Under the pieces are notes generated by a model. The model had not been told where the DNA came from. It saw only the letters and a program-made list of their open reading frames with translations, and did not search any database. A stretch of DNA of 64,000 bases from Plicaturopsis crispa FD-325 SS-3 (taxonomy: Eukaryota > Basidiomycota > Agaricomycetes > Amylocorticiales > Amylocorticiaceae). Positions 35,984 through 48,482 of the stretch are shown here, piece after piece. Within the stretch, counting starts at the first letter, position 1. Each line of letters opens with the position of its first letter. The stretch spans positions 989,198-1,053,197 of the forward strand of contig KN832556.1 of assembly GCA_000827205.1 (NCBI GenBank). Reading direction: 5' to 3'. The translations under genes and the position numbers were made by a program.

Positions 35984-36962
35984 TCAGAAGGGGCAAGACG
36001 GACGTGTCGAAAAGGGGAACGTGAGGAGGGCGATGAATGTCCAAAAAGATTGCGAGATGAACGTAAATATCGAAGGCGCAGAAAGTTGGTGGAGCGCAAG
36101 TCCCGCTGGCGCCTGGAAGGGTACGACCGTCAAGCCCTTCTCCCCCCGGACTTTCCGCAGTGTGTGCCTCTCGAGCTCGTACACCTCGAACGATGCGGCG
36201 GCAAGCTTCATGGCCTCTGCGTGATGTGGCTGTTTGTTCGCCGCCAGGGCGTGCTCACGCGACTGCCATACGCACGTCGCGAGATTCATCCCTGTCTCGG
36301 GGTTGGGTATGCCATACCAGTACATGATCAACTGCAGCCAAGATTAGCACATTTATCATGGGTCCATAGATACGGATGTGGGACGCACGCCACCATTTTG
36401 CACGGCTTCCTCGTGCGCCTTCTTGTCGGCCTCGTATAGCGCTACACAACAGATAAAGATTATCAGATATCGACTGGTAAAACGTGAGATGAAGAAACTA
36501 ACGTCCTCCGTCACTTCCTGCTCGGCGCTTACTCCGAAAGGCTACGATATACCATTCTTTCTCGTCCTCTTCTGGCAGCTGCAGTTCAGCCCAGTTGAAT
36601 GCCTGTGCGTATGGTGTCGTGGCATAGTCAGATGTGTAGGGCTGAAAATGGTGGAGTGCTTTGTGGAGGGAAAGGGAGGCCGTGTCAATGTCGGGCAGCC
36701 GTGAATCGGTTGCAAGCGGTGGTCGTGGCGAGTCTATGGACGGAATGGCAATATTCTGTGGCAGGGACGACAATAACGGCGGAAGATAGAGCACTGGGGC
36801 GGAGGGCGACGTGAGACTTTTGTCATCGAACGTCGGGCGAATATGGGGATCGCCATGCGCTTGGATGACCGTGTCTAGTTTCTCCGAGGGGTGAGGAGGG
36901 GCTGTAAAAGGGTTTTCTTTCAGCTCTTGGTCTGCAATCTTTCCTTCAGAGAGGAGACCCAT
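35984..36962 (-). CDS. UPF0643-like protein with hydrophobic C-terminal tail
   Basis: Three exons encode about 280 residues. The core EWYIVAFR, LYEADKKAHEEAV, MYWYGIPNPETGMNLATCVW, HHAEAMKLAAASFEVYELER and RGEKGLTVVPF resembles what I recall of the fungal UPF0643 family, of unknown function. The N-terminal ~120 residues are Pro-rich. The last ~30 residues form a hydrophobic segment (SIFTFISQSFWTFIALLTF) followed by a short polar end, which could be a tail anchor. No splice signal removes it. It converges with the 33,840 gene at close range and is divergent from the complex I 21 kDa subunit. Confidence 0.7.
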
Positions 36963-37469
36963 GTCGAAAGCGGTCTGTTAGGAGGGGTGCGAGGTGGATG
37001 GTAAGCACAAATCGGTTGGGCTCTAAGCTCTTATACGTAGAAGTTTAAGTTTCGCACTTTGCACGGTCAAACAGATTTCAGTAGGTGCCGAGAAGCAATT
37101 CGTGGTTGGTTGTTGCTCATGATTACGACGATGCTTGCCTTGTGCGACGGAAGAAAAATATGGCGCGATGAGGCGTTATAGCCCGATTGCGCCATTATTT
37201 GACTTCGGTGACCCCCCACGGGGAACGGTGCTGACAGTGTAACAGAGACGTTTGCGGACATTCTGTAGCACGTTGCAGCGGACATGGGAAAGCAGCGACG
37301 AAGGTTCATGCAATAGGCCGCCACTAGCAGGCGATGGTGAGCGTTTGGAATAGAAGGATTTCGGTGTCCACGGAGGCGGTCGGACTTCGGAACGCCACGC
37401 TGTTGTCCAATCCGAGCCGACGCTTTCGTCGTTGTCGTCCAAGTCCATCCTGCTACTTTCAAAATCATA
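36963..37469. promoter_or_regulatory. Divergent promoter region
   Basis: This 507-bp spacer lies between head-to-head starts. Open frames of up to 197 codons cross it on the minus strand, but they run antisense into the exons of the complex I gene and show no family character. Confidence 0.35.
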
Positions 37470-38186
37470 ATGGCGACAAAGAGAGCTGCGGAGTCCACTC
37501 TGTACCATGTACACCCACAGGGGTTCTGGAAGAAATTCCGTGCGTCTCGATGACTTTTGGATTTCATGTAGTTTTGCTCAAAGTACAACTCGGGTTGAAC
37601 AGGCGATGCTGTCGTGGTGAACCCCGAGATTTCGTCTGGTGTCCCCATCGCAGGAGTCAACAGATATCCTCAACCAGCCTCAAGGCCGGAGAAATATGCG
37701 ACACCAGCTACTAAAGGTCCGTTGTCGCGTCGTCTTCTGTATTGCCATGACCAACATTTGTGGTGTAGCATCGGACCCCGCGCAGAATCCATACTGGAAG
37801 CGCGACGTACGCCGAGCGTATCCCCAGCTCTCCGTAGTATCCCAGAAGGATCTCTCTACATTGCTTATCCAGCACTCGGAGAACCCCTCGTACGTCGCTC
37901 CGCCCTCATCGCAAGCCGTAGCGCATACATTAATCCCCTTTTGTTCTGCAGTGTTGCGGCGCCTGCCGCTAGTGAAGGCGAAGAGAAGTCCTCGGTGCCC
38001 GCTGCAGCTCCAGAGCCTCTGGACCTTGCTGCAGCTATCTCGGCCATCACTTCTGCATCCAAGGTGTACTCCGTGTCTAAGCTACCGCCCAGGCTTCCTA
38101 TCCCCCACAAACGGTGGAGGCCGGAACTCGCGCCTGAAGCTCCTCACGACCCGGATGCGTACTTCCCCATGGTTCTCTACAAATAG
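37470..38186 (+). CDS. NADH:ubiquinone oxidoreductase 21 kDa subunit (complex I accessory)
   Basis: Four exons (37470-37539, 37603-37716, 37769-37889, 37952-38186) sum to 540 nt, giving 179 residues with frame kept throughout. It is a fungal accessory subunit of mitochondrial complex I. Recognised blocks are ESTLYHVHPQGFWKKFRDA, SGVPIAGVNRYPQPASRPEK, ATKASDPAQNPYWKRDVRRA and YPQLSVVSQKDLSTLLIQ. An Ala/Pro/Glu-rich middle follows, and then the end DAYFPMVLYK. The ATG at 37470 is required: no single open frame covers the protein, so it is easy to miss. The N-terminus is basic, but no long presequence is seen. Confidence 0.88.
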
Positions 38187-38580
38187 AATGGCGATGGAGT
38201 CTCCGATGAATCACATTCATTTAGTTGCTGTCAGCGATGAGCGGATTTCCTTTGCCCTCCGAATTCCACGATGTTGCGCACATATTCATCATAGGTCAAG
38301 ACAGTCACACTGTTAGCATGGATACGGTTACGCCGTGACAATGTCTTGAAGTCAAAGCGAGCACCTGCATGCCATATATTTCGATGTTGACTACCCGTAC
38401 AGCAGGTCAATGCCAGCGCAGCTGGGCGCGGTCAGCCGGTGGTCAGCCACATTGGATCGCTGTCAGCCGCGTCTCGACACTTTATATATTTGACTCTTGA
38501 CCGCGTCCTCGACGGTTGTCCGCTTTTTCTCTTACCTTCTCTTCCCTTTGACTTAGGAAAGCTAGTCGACGGTCACCGAA
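38187..38580. promoter_or_regulatory. Intergenic region with TATA box
   Basis: This 394-bp region lies between two tandem plus-strand genes. TTTATATATT at 38481-38490, about 95 bp before the next ATG, is a good TATA box. Confidence 0.5.
38481..38490 (+). promoter_or_regulatory. TATA box of the 38,581 gene
   Basis: TTTATATATT, 91-100 bases before the start codon. Confidence 0.45.
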
Positions 38581-40454
38581 ATGCGTTTCTTCAAGTCGTT
38601 CTCCCAAGTTCTCCATCGCAGGACACGATCGGACCCAATTGCTCGCACAGACTTGCCCAAAGCCTACGATCTTCCAACTCGCCCTCATTCGTTCGAATCT
38701 CCCGGATATGGCCCCGGTTCCATCATCCCAGGACTGCCAGACTACGCCCCATTATTCACCGATACGATTCTGCTGCACGCGCCGTCTTACACGCCCAATC
38801 CCGACGCGACTGCTGCGACGCGCATCGCCCAGCTCGAAGCCGAGGTAGCTAAGCTCAAGGCCGCCAATCGCAGCTGGGCACGCGATTTCGGCGAGCAGCA
38901 AATTGACCTCATGAATACGCGTCGTGAGCTGTACACGGAGCGCCAAAAACGGCACCAAGACTTGGACGCAGCTAACGTATCCTCGGAGATGGAGGAGCGA
39001 CTTGCACAGTATTCTAAATTCCTTGGACTCATGATCAATATCGGCCTGCACGAGCCCGTCTTGGACAAGACACGCACGGCTCTCGAGAATGGCGCGACCG
39101 ATGTCGATGAGGTACTCGTAGAGGCCATCAAGGAGGCCGCAGCTATCCCAGACAGTCCCTGGGCGCGCATCATGCCTGCTATCGTCGGCCCTCGGACAGA
39201 GGAGCAATACATTGCGGCGGTGAACATGGCGCTCAAGGCAAGGAAGAGTCTCCAGGAGAGCAAACGCGCGGCGAAATGGTGGAAGGCACAGGCGATCAAA
39301 AGCGAGCGAGCCAGAGTCGACGGGCTAGTGACCCCCAGCCCCTCGAGCATATCCGTCGTCCTGGAGAAACTCAGCCCAGAGCGGCAGGCCGCGGTCGACG
39401 ACCTTATCAGCGTTCACCGGCGGTCTCTTCCTGTGTCTGAGCACTCCGCCATGACTTCATCTGAAACTATCACGAAGGTATCCGACGTAACCATTCCTGG
39501 TCTCCCGGCGTTCGCGTCCAACATGGCAACTCGCACGCCCATGGAAAACGCTACTGCCTGCGCCCAATACATCCCGAACCTTCCTCCTCTAGCCAGCGAG
39601 TCGTTCAAACTGGAGCTCATCTCAAATCACTCGTATACATCTCTCAAGCGGCTTTCAGGAAAACGCGCCGTTCTCGGTGACGTCGATACCAACGTCGCTC
39701 CATCGCAGTCTACGAAGGCTCTAGGAAAACGACGCGTTGTCGCACCCAGTGTGAAGAGTATGGATTCGGTCCAAGTGCGTAGCTCCGACTTCTCATCTCA
39801 TGCAAAGATATCTGACCATTATTGCAGTCTATGCTCTCCACACAGCGCCAGGGCGTACGATCAGCAGGACCCTCCGTAAATAATATCACTCCATTCGTCA
39901 GCGGCTCAGCCGGACCCTCCGTCAACAACCTTTCTCTGCCTTCGACCCTCTTCGACAATTCCTTTGATAACTTACTTCTTGACCTCTCAATGCCCCTTGG
40001 CAAGCCCTCGACCCTTCAAGCCATCCCAGAGGATGCCGGACTACCCACACCTCACGCAGGTGATATAACGAACAGGTCGTCTGCATCCTCCGAGGATCCC
40101 AGCGACTTCTCCTTCGCGGCCCAAACCATCAGTGCACCGAGCACAGCTCCCACCAGCCCCGCTAAGACCCCCATCACGCACAAGAGAGAACTGAGAACAC
40201 CGGTGTTCCGGACAATCCAGCGCAGGCTCTCCCCCAAATACGCCGCTCGTGTGACTTCGGGCGACGTGCCCGTAGCCCCGCTGGTCATAAAAAAGAAAAG
40301 CATTAGTGCTGGCGTAATGACGCCCACGAAATCGTCCGCCGCAAAAGTCCAAACGACCTCCGCATCCAGACAGACGGGTGGCAATCCAGCGATGGTGAGG
40401 CCACGGTCGGCGGGGATGCGGGCGGTGCGTACTTTGAGCAAGTACATAACTTGA
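38581..40454 (+). CDS. Uncharacterised coiled-coil protein (606 aa)
   Basis: Two exons (38581-39774 and 39828-40454) encode 606 residues. I do not recognise a family. Residues ~75-135 form a predicted coiled coil (RIAQLEAEVAKLKAANRSW, then QKRHQDLDAANVSSEMEER). Residues ~135-250 look helical and ordered (YSKFLGLMINIGLHEPVLD, ARIMPAIVGPRTEEQYIAA, KRAAKWWKAQAIKSERARV). The rest is Ser/Pro-rich with basic clusters, including two copies of SAGPSVNN in close tandem. A cytoskeletal or nuclear scaffold role is possible, but I infer no function. A TATA box lies ~95 bp upstream. Confidence 0.75.
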
Positions 40455-40888
40455 AATTCTGAACTGTATCATTATCACGAGAGCATCTTGGACTCGAATT
40501 GTTGTATCCATTGCAAATCAACTGTAGCAGACGTTTTCTTGTACACCCAGGAGAAAGTCAGAATAACGCCTGGACACTACGGTTGCTTCATCAATGAGTT
40601 GCGGCATAACATATGCAGACTTTCCACATGAGCGCAACGAGCGCCGCAACCTACCGTATAATGAGTCCACGTCAAAATGAGAACATGCATTTGGAGCGAA
40701 GAGCCTCTAGTCGACTGCTTGAGATCCGCAGCCGAAGCTTTGAAATTTCCGTCCAAAAAGTAGAGCCACAACAGGATAAGGCGAATATTACATTTTGCTT
40801 ATACTGCAATGAAGCCATCAGCCGGTCAGAAGCAACATATTGAGCGGTGTGCTCACTATATGTACCAAGAGAGATAACCCCGGCAAGA
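40455..40888. other. Convergent 3' intergenic region
   Basis: This 434-bp spacer lies between the convergent ends of the coiled-coil gene and rvb1. It holds no supported gene. Confidence 0.4.
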
Positions 40889-42579
<1,691 letters not shown>

Positions 42580-43082
42580 TTTTCACGGCGATATCGATAG
42601 TAAGGCGTCGATGTCGCAGGTTAGATTATGGAGAAAGCAGTATCAGTCGCAGGTATCAGTTTTACTCGACGTCTTCAACGCTCGCGAGAGTCGAGCGCGA
42701 CGCGTTTTCACAAGTTCTCACGGTCATTTTCCTTTCATTCACGTTCGAGTTGCGGTGGCAAAGAATACCTGGAGATGTTCCTCATTAACATGCAAGCTGT
42801 TAAGTTACAAGCGAGGACCCCGACTGAAGTGCGCTCGGGAAAGGAGGGTGAGATGAACGTATATATATAAGTAATGCGAGTGTGATTCAACCAAGAGTTA
42901 CGAGAGTCCGGATGGGATGGGGATGATGTAAACGAGAGGCAGTCCGACGAAAGCAGAGCGGGAAATGGAAGTGGAAAATATAGATGCACGACCGAGGATA
43001 TACCAAGGAATAGGGAGCAGTCTCAGGAGAAAGATAGGTTATACACATACACGTCTAGAGCGAAGGGGTCGCACCGGGGAGG
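42580..43082. other. Intergenic region between rvb1 and the 43,083 gene
   Basis: This 503-bp region between two minus-strand genes holds the rvb1 promoter and the 3' UTR of the gene upstream of it. A TATATATATAA run is at 42859-42871, too far from the rvb1 ATG to assign. No gene is seen. Confidence 0.4.
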
Positions 43083-46000
43083 TCACCGGAGGAGGTCGAG
43101 TTGCTGGTCATTCGACGGATATCGATACGCCACAAAATCAGGATCTTGGTCGACTAGATCATGGAGGGCCTTGCGGGAGGTAGCAGACCCTCGTGGGGCT
43201 ACACTGTGGCGCGACGCCGACGTCGCGTAGCCATTGGTCATCATGTCGTCTGCACCGTCAGACCCAGACGACCTCGGCATCCCAAACTCGCGGGAGCCAT
43301 TCCCCGCCGGACTGTCGTACATACGCGACTTCCGGCTGAACAAGGACGCGAGCCCGAACTTGCTCTTCCTTCTGTTGGTTGTCGGAGAGGATGCCGCCAG
43401 TCGCTGGCTTTCCTGTCCATTCTCCAAAGGGCCCAGGGAGCGACGTGAGATGCCAAACTCGTCATATCTCCCGCCCGGCAGTCTGTACTGGTCCTGCGCG
43501 TACCCGTTGACAGGCATCGTCCGTGCCCCCAGATTGGGCTTCGTAGTCATTCCTCCGAAAGACTGGCGTCTGGCGTCAGCGCCACGGAAAGGAGCGCGGG
43601 GTGGCTGAAGATCTAGCGACGCATCGCGGACGGGCATTTGTACAGGGTCGTAAGTGAACAATGTGCGTGGACGCTGCTCCGGCTGTGCCATGGGCGGACG
43701 GAGTTTTGCCGGCTCTCCTGGAAGCGGTGGGAGCGATTTCTCGCGTGACAAGATAGTGGAGGCTGGTCTGGAGCTCGATTTTGTCCGCGGCACGCCTAGG
43801 GTGGAACCCGTCGCGCTTTGCGAAAGCCGCGTGCGCATGTCAGGTTCTGAGATCACAGACTGCAAATTACGCGGACTGGAAAGTCGCATGCCTTCCTCGG
43901 TGAGGGGATCCAAATGCTCTTGGTCGGCATCCATGTAAGCACTCAGCTTCCTCCCATCGCTCGCCAACTCCCTGTCGGTACCCGATGGGCGCGAGGATGT
44001 CGGTGAAGGGAGAACGCTGGACGGTGCGGTAGGCGGCGAAAAGCCGGGAGATTGACCAGGCGAAGAGGAAAAGTTCTTTGGCGAAGTGATGGAAGGTAAC
44101 GAGGGTGTAGAGGCGTGCCGACTTGTTGGGCCAACATCGCCGGGCCTACGCGCAACCAAGTACGACAGCGGCGGAGGCGGGGCAAGCGGAAGATCGTCCT
44201 CAGCCTTTTCACGGGCGTCTGGAGAACTACCATGCGAGTGCGCGCCCTTCGTGCCGGTGACGATGCGCCAGATCTTGGCAAGTCCGTTTTTCTTCTTCCG
44301 AGGTTTTTCTTTCTCGTCCGGTCGCGACTCCGCACGTTCGAGCTCCATGGGTGACCAGACTTGACTATCTCTCAAAGAAGTGCCAGTCATAGGTGAGCGT
44401 CCATTCTGGTAGGCCTCTCGTTGCAATGCGACACTGCAAATGCGCATCTATGAGTGCCGCCCTGTCACGCCGCAAGGAATGATTGAAGACGTACTGCATG
44501 TCAACCATACTTCCAGACATTCCAGACTGCGCAAAACTGTCCTGGCTTCTCCAACCCTGGCTCAGATTCTTGAACCCGAAGAACCGAGACCGCCTCGGCG
44601 ACGCAGAGCCAATGCTATGAACGTCCGAGAACGACGCCTGCGAATACGCCCTAGGTATACTCTGCGGCCGATCCATCGAAGCAGACAGCAAGCTGGTCGG
44701 TCTCGCAAGGGGCTGCGTATTGTACCGCGCACTGTTTCTGTGCCCAGCACCGTTATCCGTAAGCGGCGTAAGACTCTGGGTAGAGTATACAGAGGTGACA
44801 TCGATGCCCGATGCCCGCGACGATTTGCGGGCACGGTTCCGCTCACGCTTCTCCTCCTTGCGCTTCCGCTCGCGCTCCTCCTTCTCCTCCTTGCGCACAT
44901 CGACGTGCTCGACGATCATGCCATTTTCGAGCAGCGTGATCTCGCGCGAGTGGCTGCGAGCATGCGGGACACCCGAGAGGGCCGCAGGGGAGGAGGCGGT
45001 ACGGGGGGTCTTTATGCGCACACCGCCGGTGTCGTCCGTGGGGGCGGCGCTGTTGCCCATGTCGTACGCGGAGCGCCGCAGCTGCGAGTACGCATCGCGC
45101 ATCTTGTTGTCGATCTGCCGCGATTCGTGCATGGCGCGGGCATGTGCAAGCGCCTCGGCCTCTAGAAGCATGCGCTGGGACCTGATATACGTCTCCAGCG
45201 TCTGGTGCCGTGAAGCGGGCTCGCGTGGATTCTATGTACCCGGTGGTTAAGCAAATAAAACTCGCTGGAACGAGACTGCTGGTACTCACCATGCTCTGCC
45301 AAAGTTTTAGATTAGGTTCTGTCAAACGACCGCCTTTCGCCCGAGGCCGCGACGAATGGGACTCGGAAGTGAGTGTGCCGGAAGCCTCCTCTTCCCGCTC
45401 GCGCTGCTTCAGGTCTTCATACAACGCATCACTTTCCCGCTCCCACACACCCGGGCTCGTCACATCGACATCCTCCATGTCCTGGTCCCGCATCGCACAC
45501 TCTACGCATATCTCCTCCCCTCGTTGCGCGGGCGGCTGGTATATGGGGTTGACAGGACTAGGCGAGGCGGCGGGCGTGATGTACGTGGGATACTGCGCCG
45601 AGGCACGGGGATTGGATGAGATGGGGATAGCCATCCCGCGGACCGGTTCGTAGACCGGCGAGGCGGACAAAGGAACGATAGGGCCATATGTAGAGTTGGT
45701 GCTCGGACCCGCACCGACCCCAGCTGCTGGTAACATCGGGTGCCGCGGCGTAGAGGGTAGAAGAGGTGAAGGGTTTTCGCTGGCTGGCGGGGCATCTGAC
45801 GGGTTCTGTGTCTGGTGTGCTGGCTGCTGCTGCTGCTGGGTAGGCTGCTGTGACTGCGTGTCCTGGGGTTGCACCTCGTCCCAGGGCCCGGTGATGTGTT
45901 GTTGCTCATCCTCCAGTCCGTACCTTTCTGCAACACGCCGAGCGCCGGTAGGGAGAACATAAGAAAGTGCGGTATCCGACCTGCTCGGAGGCTGTTGCGC

Positions 46001-46387
46001 CTGTCGCTCGTCGTACTCCATCTCCTCCCTGGTCAACGAGCCTATGCCACGATCCAAGTCTGCTCCGCCCTCCCGCGCCCTCCAGTCCTCTTGCTGTTGT
46101 GCAGGCGCTGCAGTAGGGTCACTATAGCTCCGTGGTTGGGCCCGACCGTCGTCGGCAGCAGGCGCGTCACTGGGCCATGGTGAGTTATCAGAGGGCGCTG
46201 GCTGCATCATAGTGCTAGCGCGCCGGTTGTTCGCTGTCATAGGCGTCGTGAGCGCCGCAGGATATCTGTTATCTTTGAAGTCGAGCTCAGAAATCGGCAG
46301 GCCTCGTGGATATGCACCCCCCATGCGCAGATTCGACCCAGGTCCGAGCGCAGACGGTCCACTAGGCGGGTGGAATGCAGTTGCCAT
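43083..46387 (-). CDS. Uncharacterised large, mostly disordered protein (1061 aa)
   Basis: Three exons (45290-46387, 44495-45231, 43083-44433) sum to 3,186 nt, giving 1,061 residues. No family name is known to me. One block is likely conserved and structured, around residues 280-420: ICVECAMRDQDMEDVDV, then VWERESDALYEDLKQREREE, LTEPNLKLWQSMNPREPASR and QTLETYIRSQRMLLEAEAL. It combines a CxxC pair with a predicted helix. A Lys/Glu/Arg helix (KEEKEERERKRKEEKRERN) lies further on. The remainder is rich in Pro, Ser and Gln, with five consecutive Gln near residue 185 and a basic segment KPRKKKNGLAKIWRIVTG that could bind membranes. A cortical or signalling scaffold is plausible but only inferred. 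Confidence 0.8.
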
Positions 46388-47015
46388 GAGCAAAGGCGGC
46401 GGGGAGTAGTATGTATGTACGAGTGAGACTGTGTGTCGTCGTGGATTGTTTTCTTCTCTCGTGAAGGGGTGGAATTCCCGTTGTTTGCCTCCAGAAGTTC
46501 GTTTCGATGGGCGTCAAAAATGCTCCCCGGTTTCGGTCTCTGAAAAGGCCTGGAGGGCCTTGTGGCAACGACCGGGGGGAGATTGCGGAGAGAAAAAGGA
46601 ATTAGAGAATAGTAAAGAGTATAAGCCAGAACGAGGGGCGTGGCTGTCTTGATGGTACGAGGAAAGGAGAGAAAAAAGTCCAGGAGGAGGATAGCGCAGC
46701 TGGTCAAAATCGACTGCTAACCCCGCGCTATTTCGTGCGCCGTGATTCTTCCAAGCTTCTTGGTTTACCCTTGATTTCAGATTTACCCCATCCCTTTTTC
46801 ATGGTTCGGCGACAGCCGGACATGTCGATAACATACTCTGTATACCGACTCTGTCCTACCAAAAATGCAGTAGACAAACTGTAACTGTGTTTGATATAGG
46901 AGGAAATAACGAAGTATGTACAACAGGTGGCAGACTGGGACTCCGTTACTTGCGATACCTAGTAAACAAAACAAACACTGTCAGGAGGTGTCAGGTGGAA
47001 TGGAAACATAGTAGC
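46388..47015. other. Intergenic region
   Basis: This 628-bp region lies between two minus-strand genes. It probably holds the promoter and leader of the 43,083 gene and the 3' UTR of the PSST gene. Only short open frames are present. Confidence 0.4.
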
Positions 47016-48024
47016 CTACCAGATAACGCTTTTCCTGTTGCGCCGCATCTTGCGCTGAAGCTGCAGCATGCCGTATAGGAGGGCTTCAGCCGTGGGTGGA
47101 CATCCAGGAACATAGATGTCCACGGGGACAATGCCTGTAAAGCGTGTGAGCAGGATCCTCGAAGAAGTGTAGCCGAAGACGTACGATCACAGCCTCTTAC
47201 AACAGAGTAGGAGTAGTGGTAGTAGCCACCACCGTTTGCACAGGATCCCATAGAGATGACCCAGCCTAACAAAGCGAGCCTCCGCCTCAGCATGTTATAC
47301 GCCAAGTTGAAAGCGAGAGTAACGAACGAGGTTCAGGCATTTGATCGTACACCTTTCGCAAGGCAGGGGCCATTTTGTTCGTCAATGTGCCAGCGACAAT
47401 CATGATATCCGACTGCCTTGGACTGGCACGGAAAACAACACCGAGGCGATCCTGGTCGTATCTTGCGGCGGCCATATGCATCATCTCTACTGCACAGCAT
47501 GCGAGACCTGTGGACAAGGTAAGCTCCCGTATGTATACTTGCTCGTGAACAAACGCACCGAAAGTCATTGGCCACATAGAGCCCTGACGCGCCCAGTTAG
47601 CAACCTTGTCTAAAGTCGAAAGTACGTATTCTGAATTGTAATCAGTGAAAGTTCTGTCAACAGTGACATACGCTCTCACCTGCTTTGTTCTGAGGTGTCT
47701 CCAGACTGAGCTGGTTGGACCCGCCCATTGCCAGCCTTGTCATTGGCTCCGTCGCAGACGTGGTGGAAGTGGGGATAGGCGCATTGGACGGTGCGGCTAA
47801 GAGAGCAGGTTTCGAGGAGTGTAACGAGCGGTAGGCTGTATTATGAAGCTGTCAGCGAGAAATGTACCACCCTGTGATAATTTCGACATACCATGCAGAC
47901 CAGCGGAAGATGTCAACGCTGTTCGTCGACCAGCGTTGGTGACTGCAATTCAAGAAAATTCAGAACGAGCAACCCCCTAGTAATAGCATTACTGACCAGC
48001 TGCATTGAGAATTCCGAGCGACAT
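47016..48024 (-). CDS. NDUFS7: Complex I iron-sulfur subunit PSST (NDUFS7, NuoB family)
   Basis: Seven exons give 228 residues. It is a core mitochondrial complex I subunit carrying cluster N2, which passes electrons to ubiquinone. The presequence-like N-terminus (residues 1-55, Ala/Ser/Thr/Arg, few acids) is followed by the conserved core: [71 protein letters not shown] and [16 protein letters not shown]. The four N2 ligands are Cys106, Cys107, Cys171 and Cys201. One intron has an unusual donor, GTTCGT, just after MPEP. Head to head with the F-box gene, 458 bp apart. Confidence 0.95.
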
Positions 48025-48482
48025 GGCGGTGAGAGAACAAGATAGACCGCAGACGACGACGACGGTGAAGGCGGGGGCGAACGATGAACCGGCGAAGCTC
48101 CCGCCACCGGCCGGAGGGGCCGAGCACGTGAGGATCTCCCAATGGCAGCGTGCGCGTTGGAGAAACGCGCGGTTGGCGCATTGCCGTCTGCACCAATCCT
48201 CCGTCTCGCCGTGGCTGGTCTTCGCCTATCACCTTCCTCGTCAATTTTCGCGATATCGCCACGAGGACCTTTCCTATTTATCGAGCATCCAAGTTCGAGG
48301 TCCCCATTCCACTTTCACCTCTCTCTAGCAACAGATTAACACCTGAAAGTCATCATCGTTGTCGAGTGCGCAGATCCAGCACACGCCGTTGATTAGCTCT
48401 CTTTCTCTGTAAATTTATACGTTTGGTGAGCGCAGACTCTCTGCCGAGATCTTGTAATTTTAGTCTCACGTTTCCCAGCTCA
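48025..48482. promoter_or_regulatory. Divergent promoter region, PSST/F-box
   Basis: This 458-bp spacer lies between head-to-head starts. GC-rich at the PSST side and AT-richer near the F-box start. No TATA box stands out. Confidence 0.35.

Noticed and set aside
37067-37660. Minus-strand open frame of 197 codons
   Set aside because: It overlaps exons of the complex I 21 kDa subunit on the other strand and shows no family character.
44440-45165. Plus-strand open frame of 241 codons, Arg- and Leu-rich
   Set aside because: It is a mirror of the Ser/Arg-rich exon 2 of the 1,061-residue gene; no start context or splice support.
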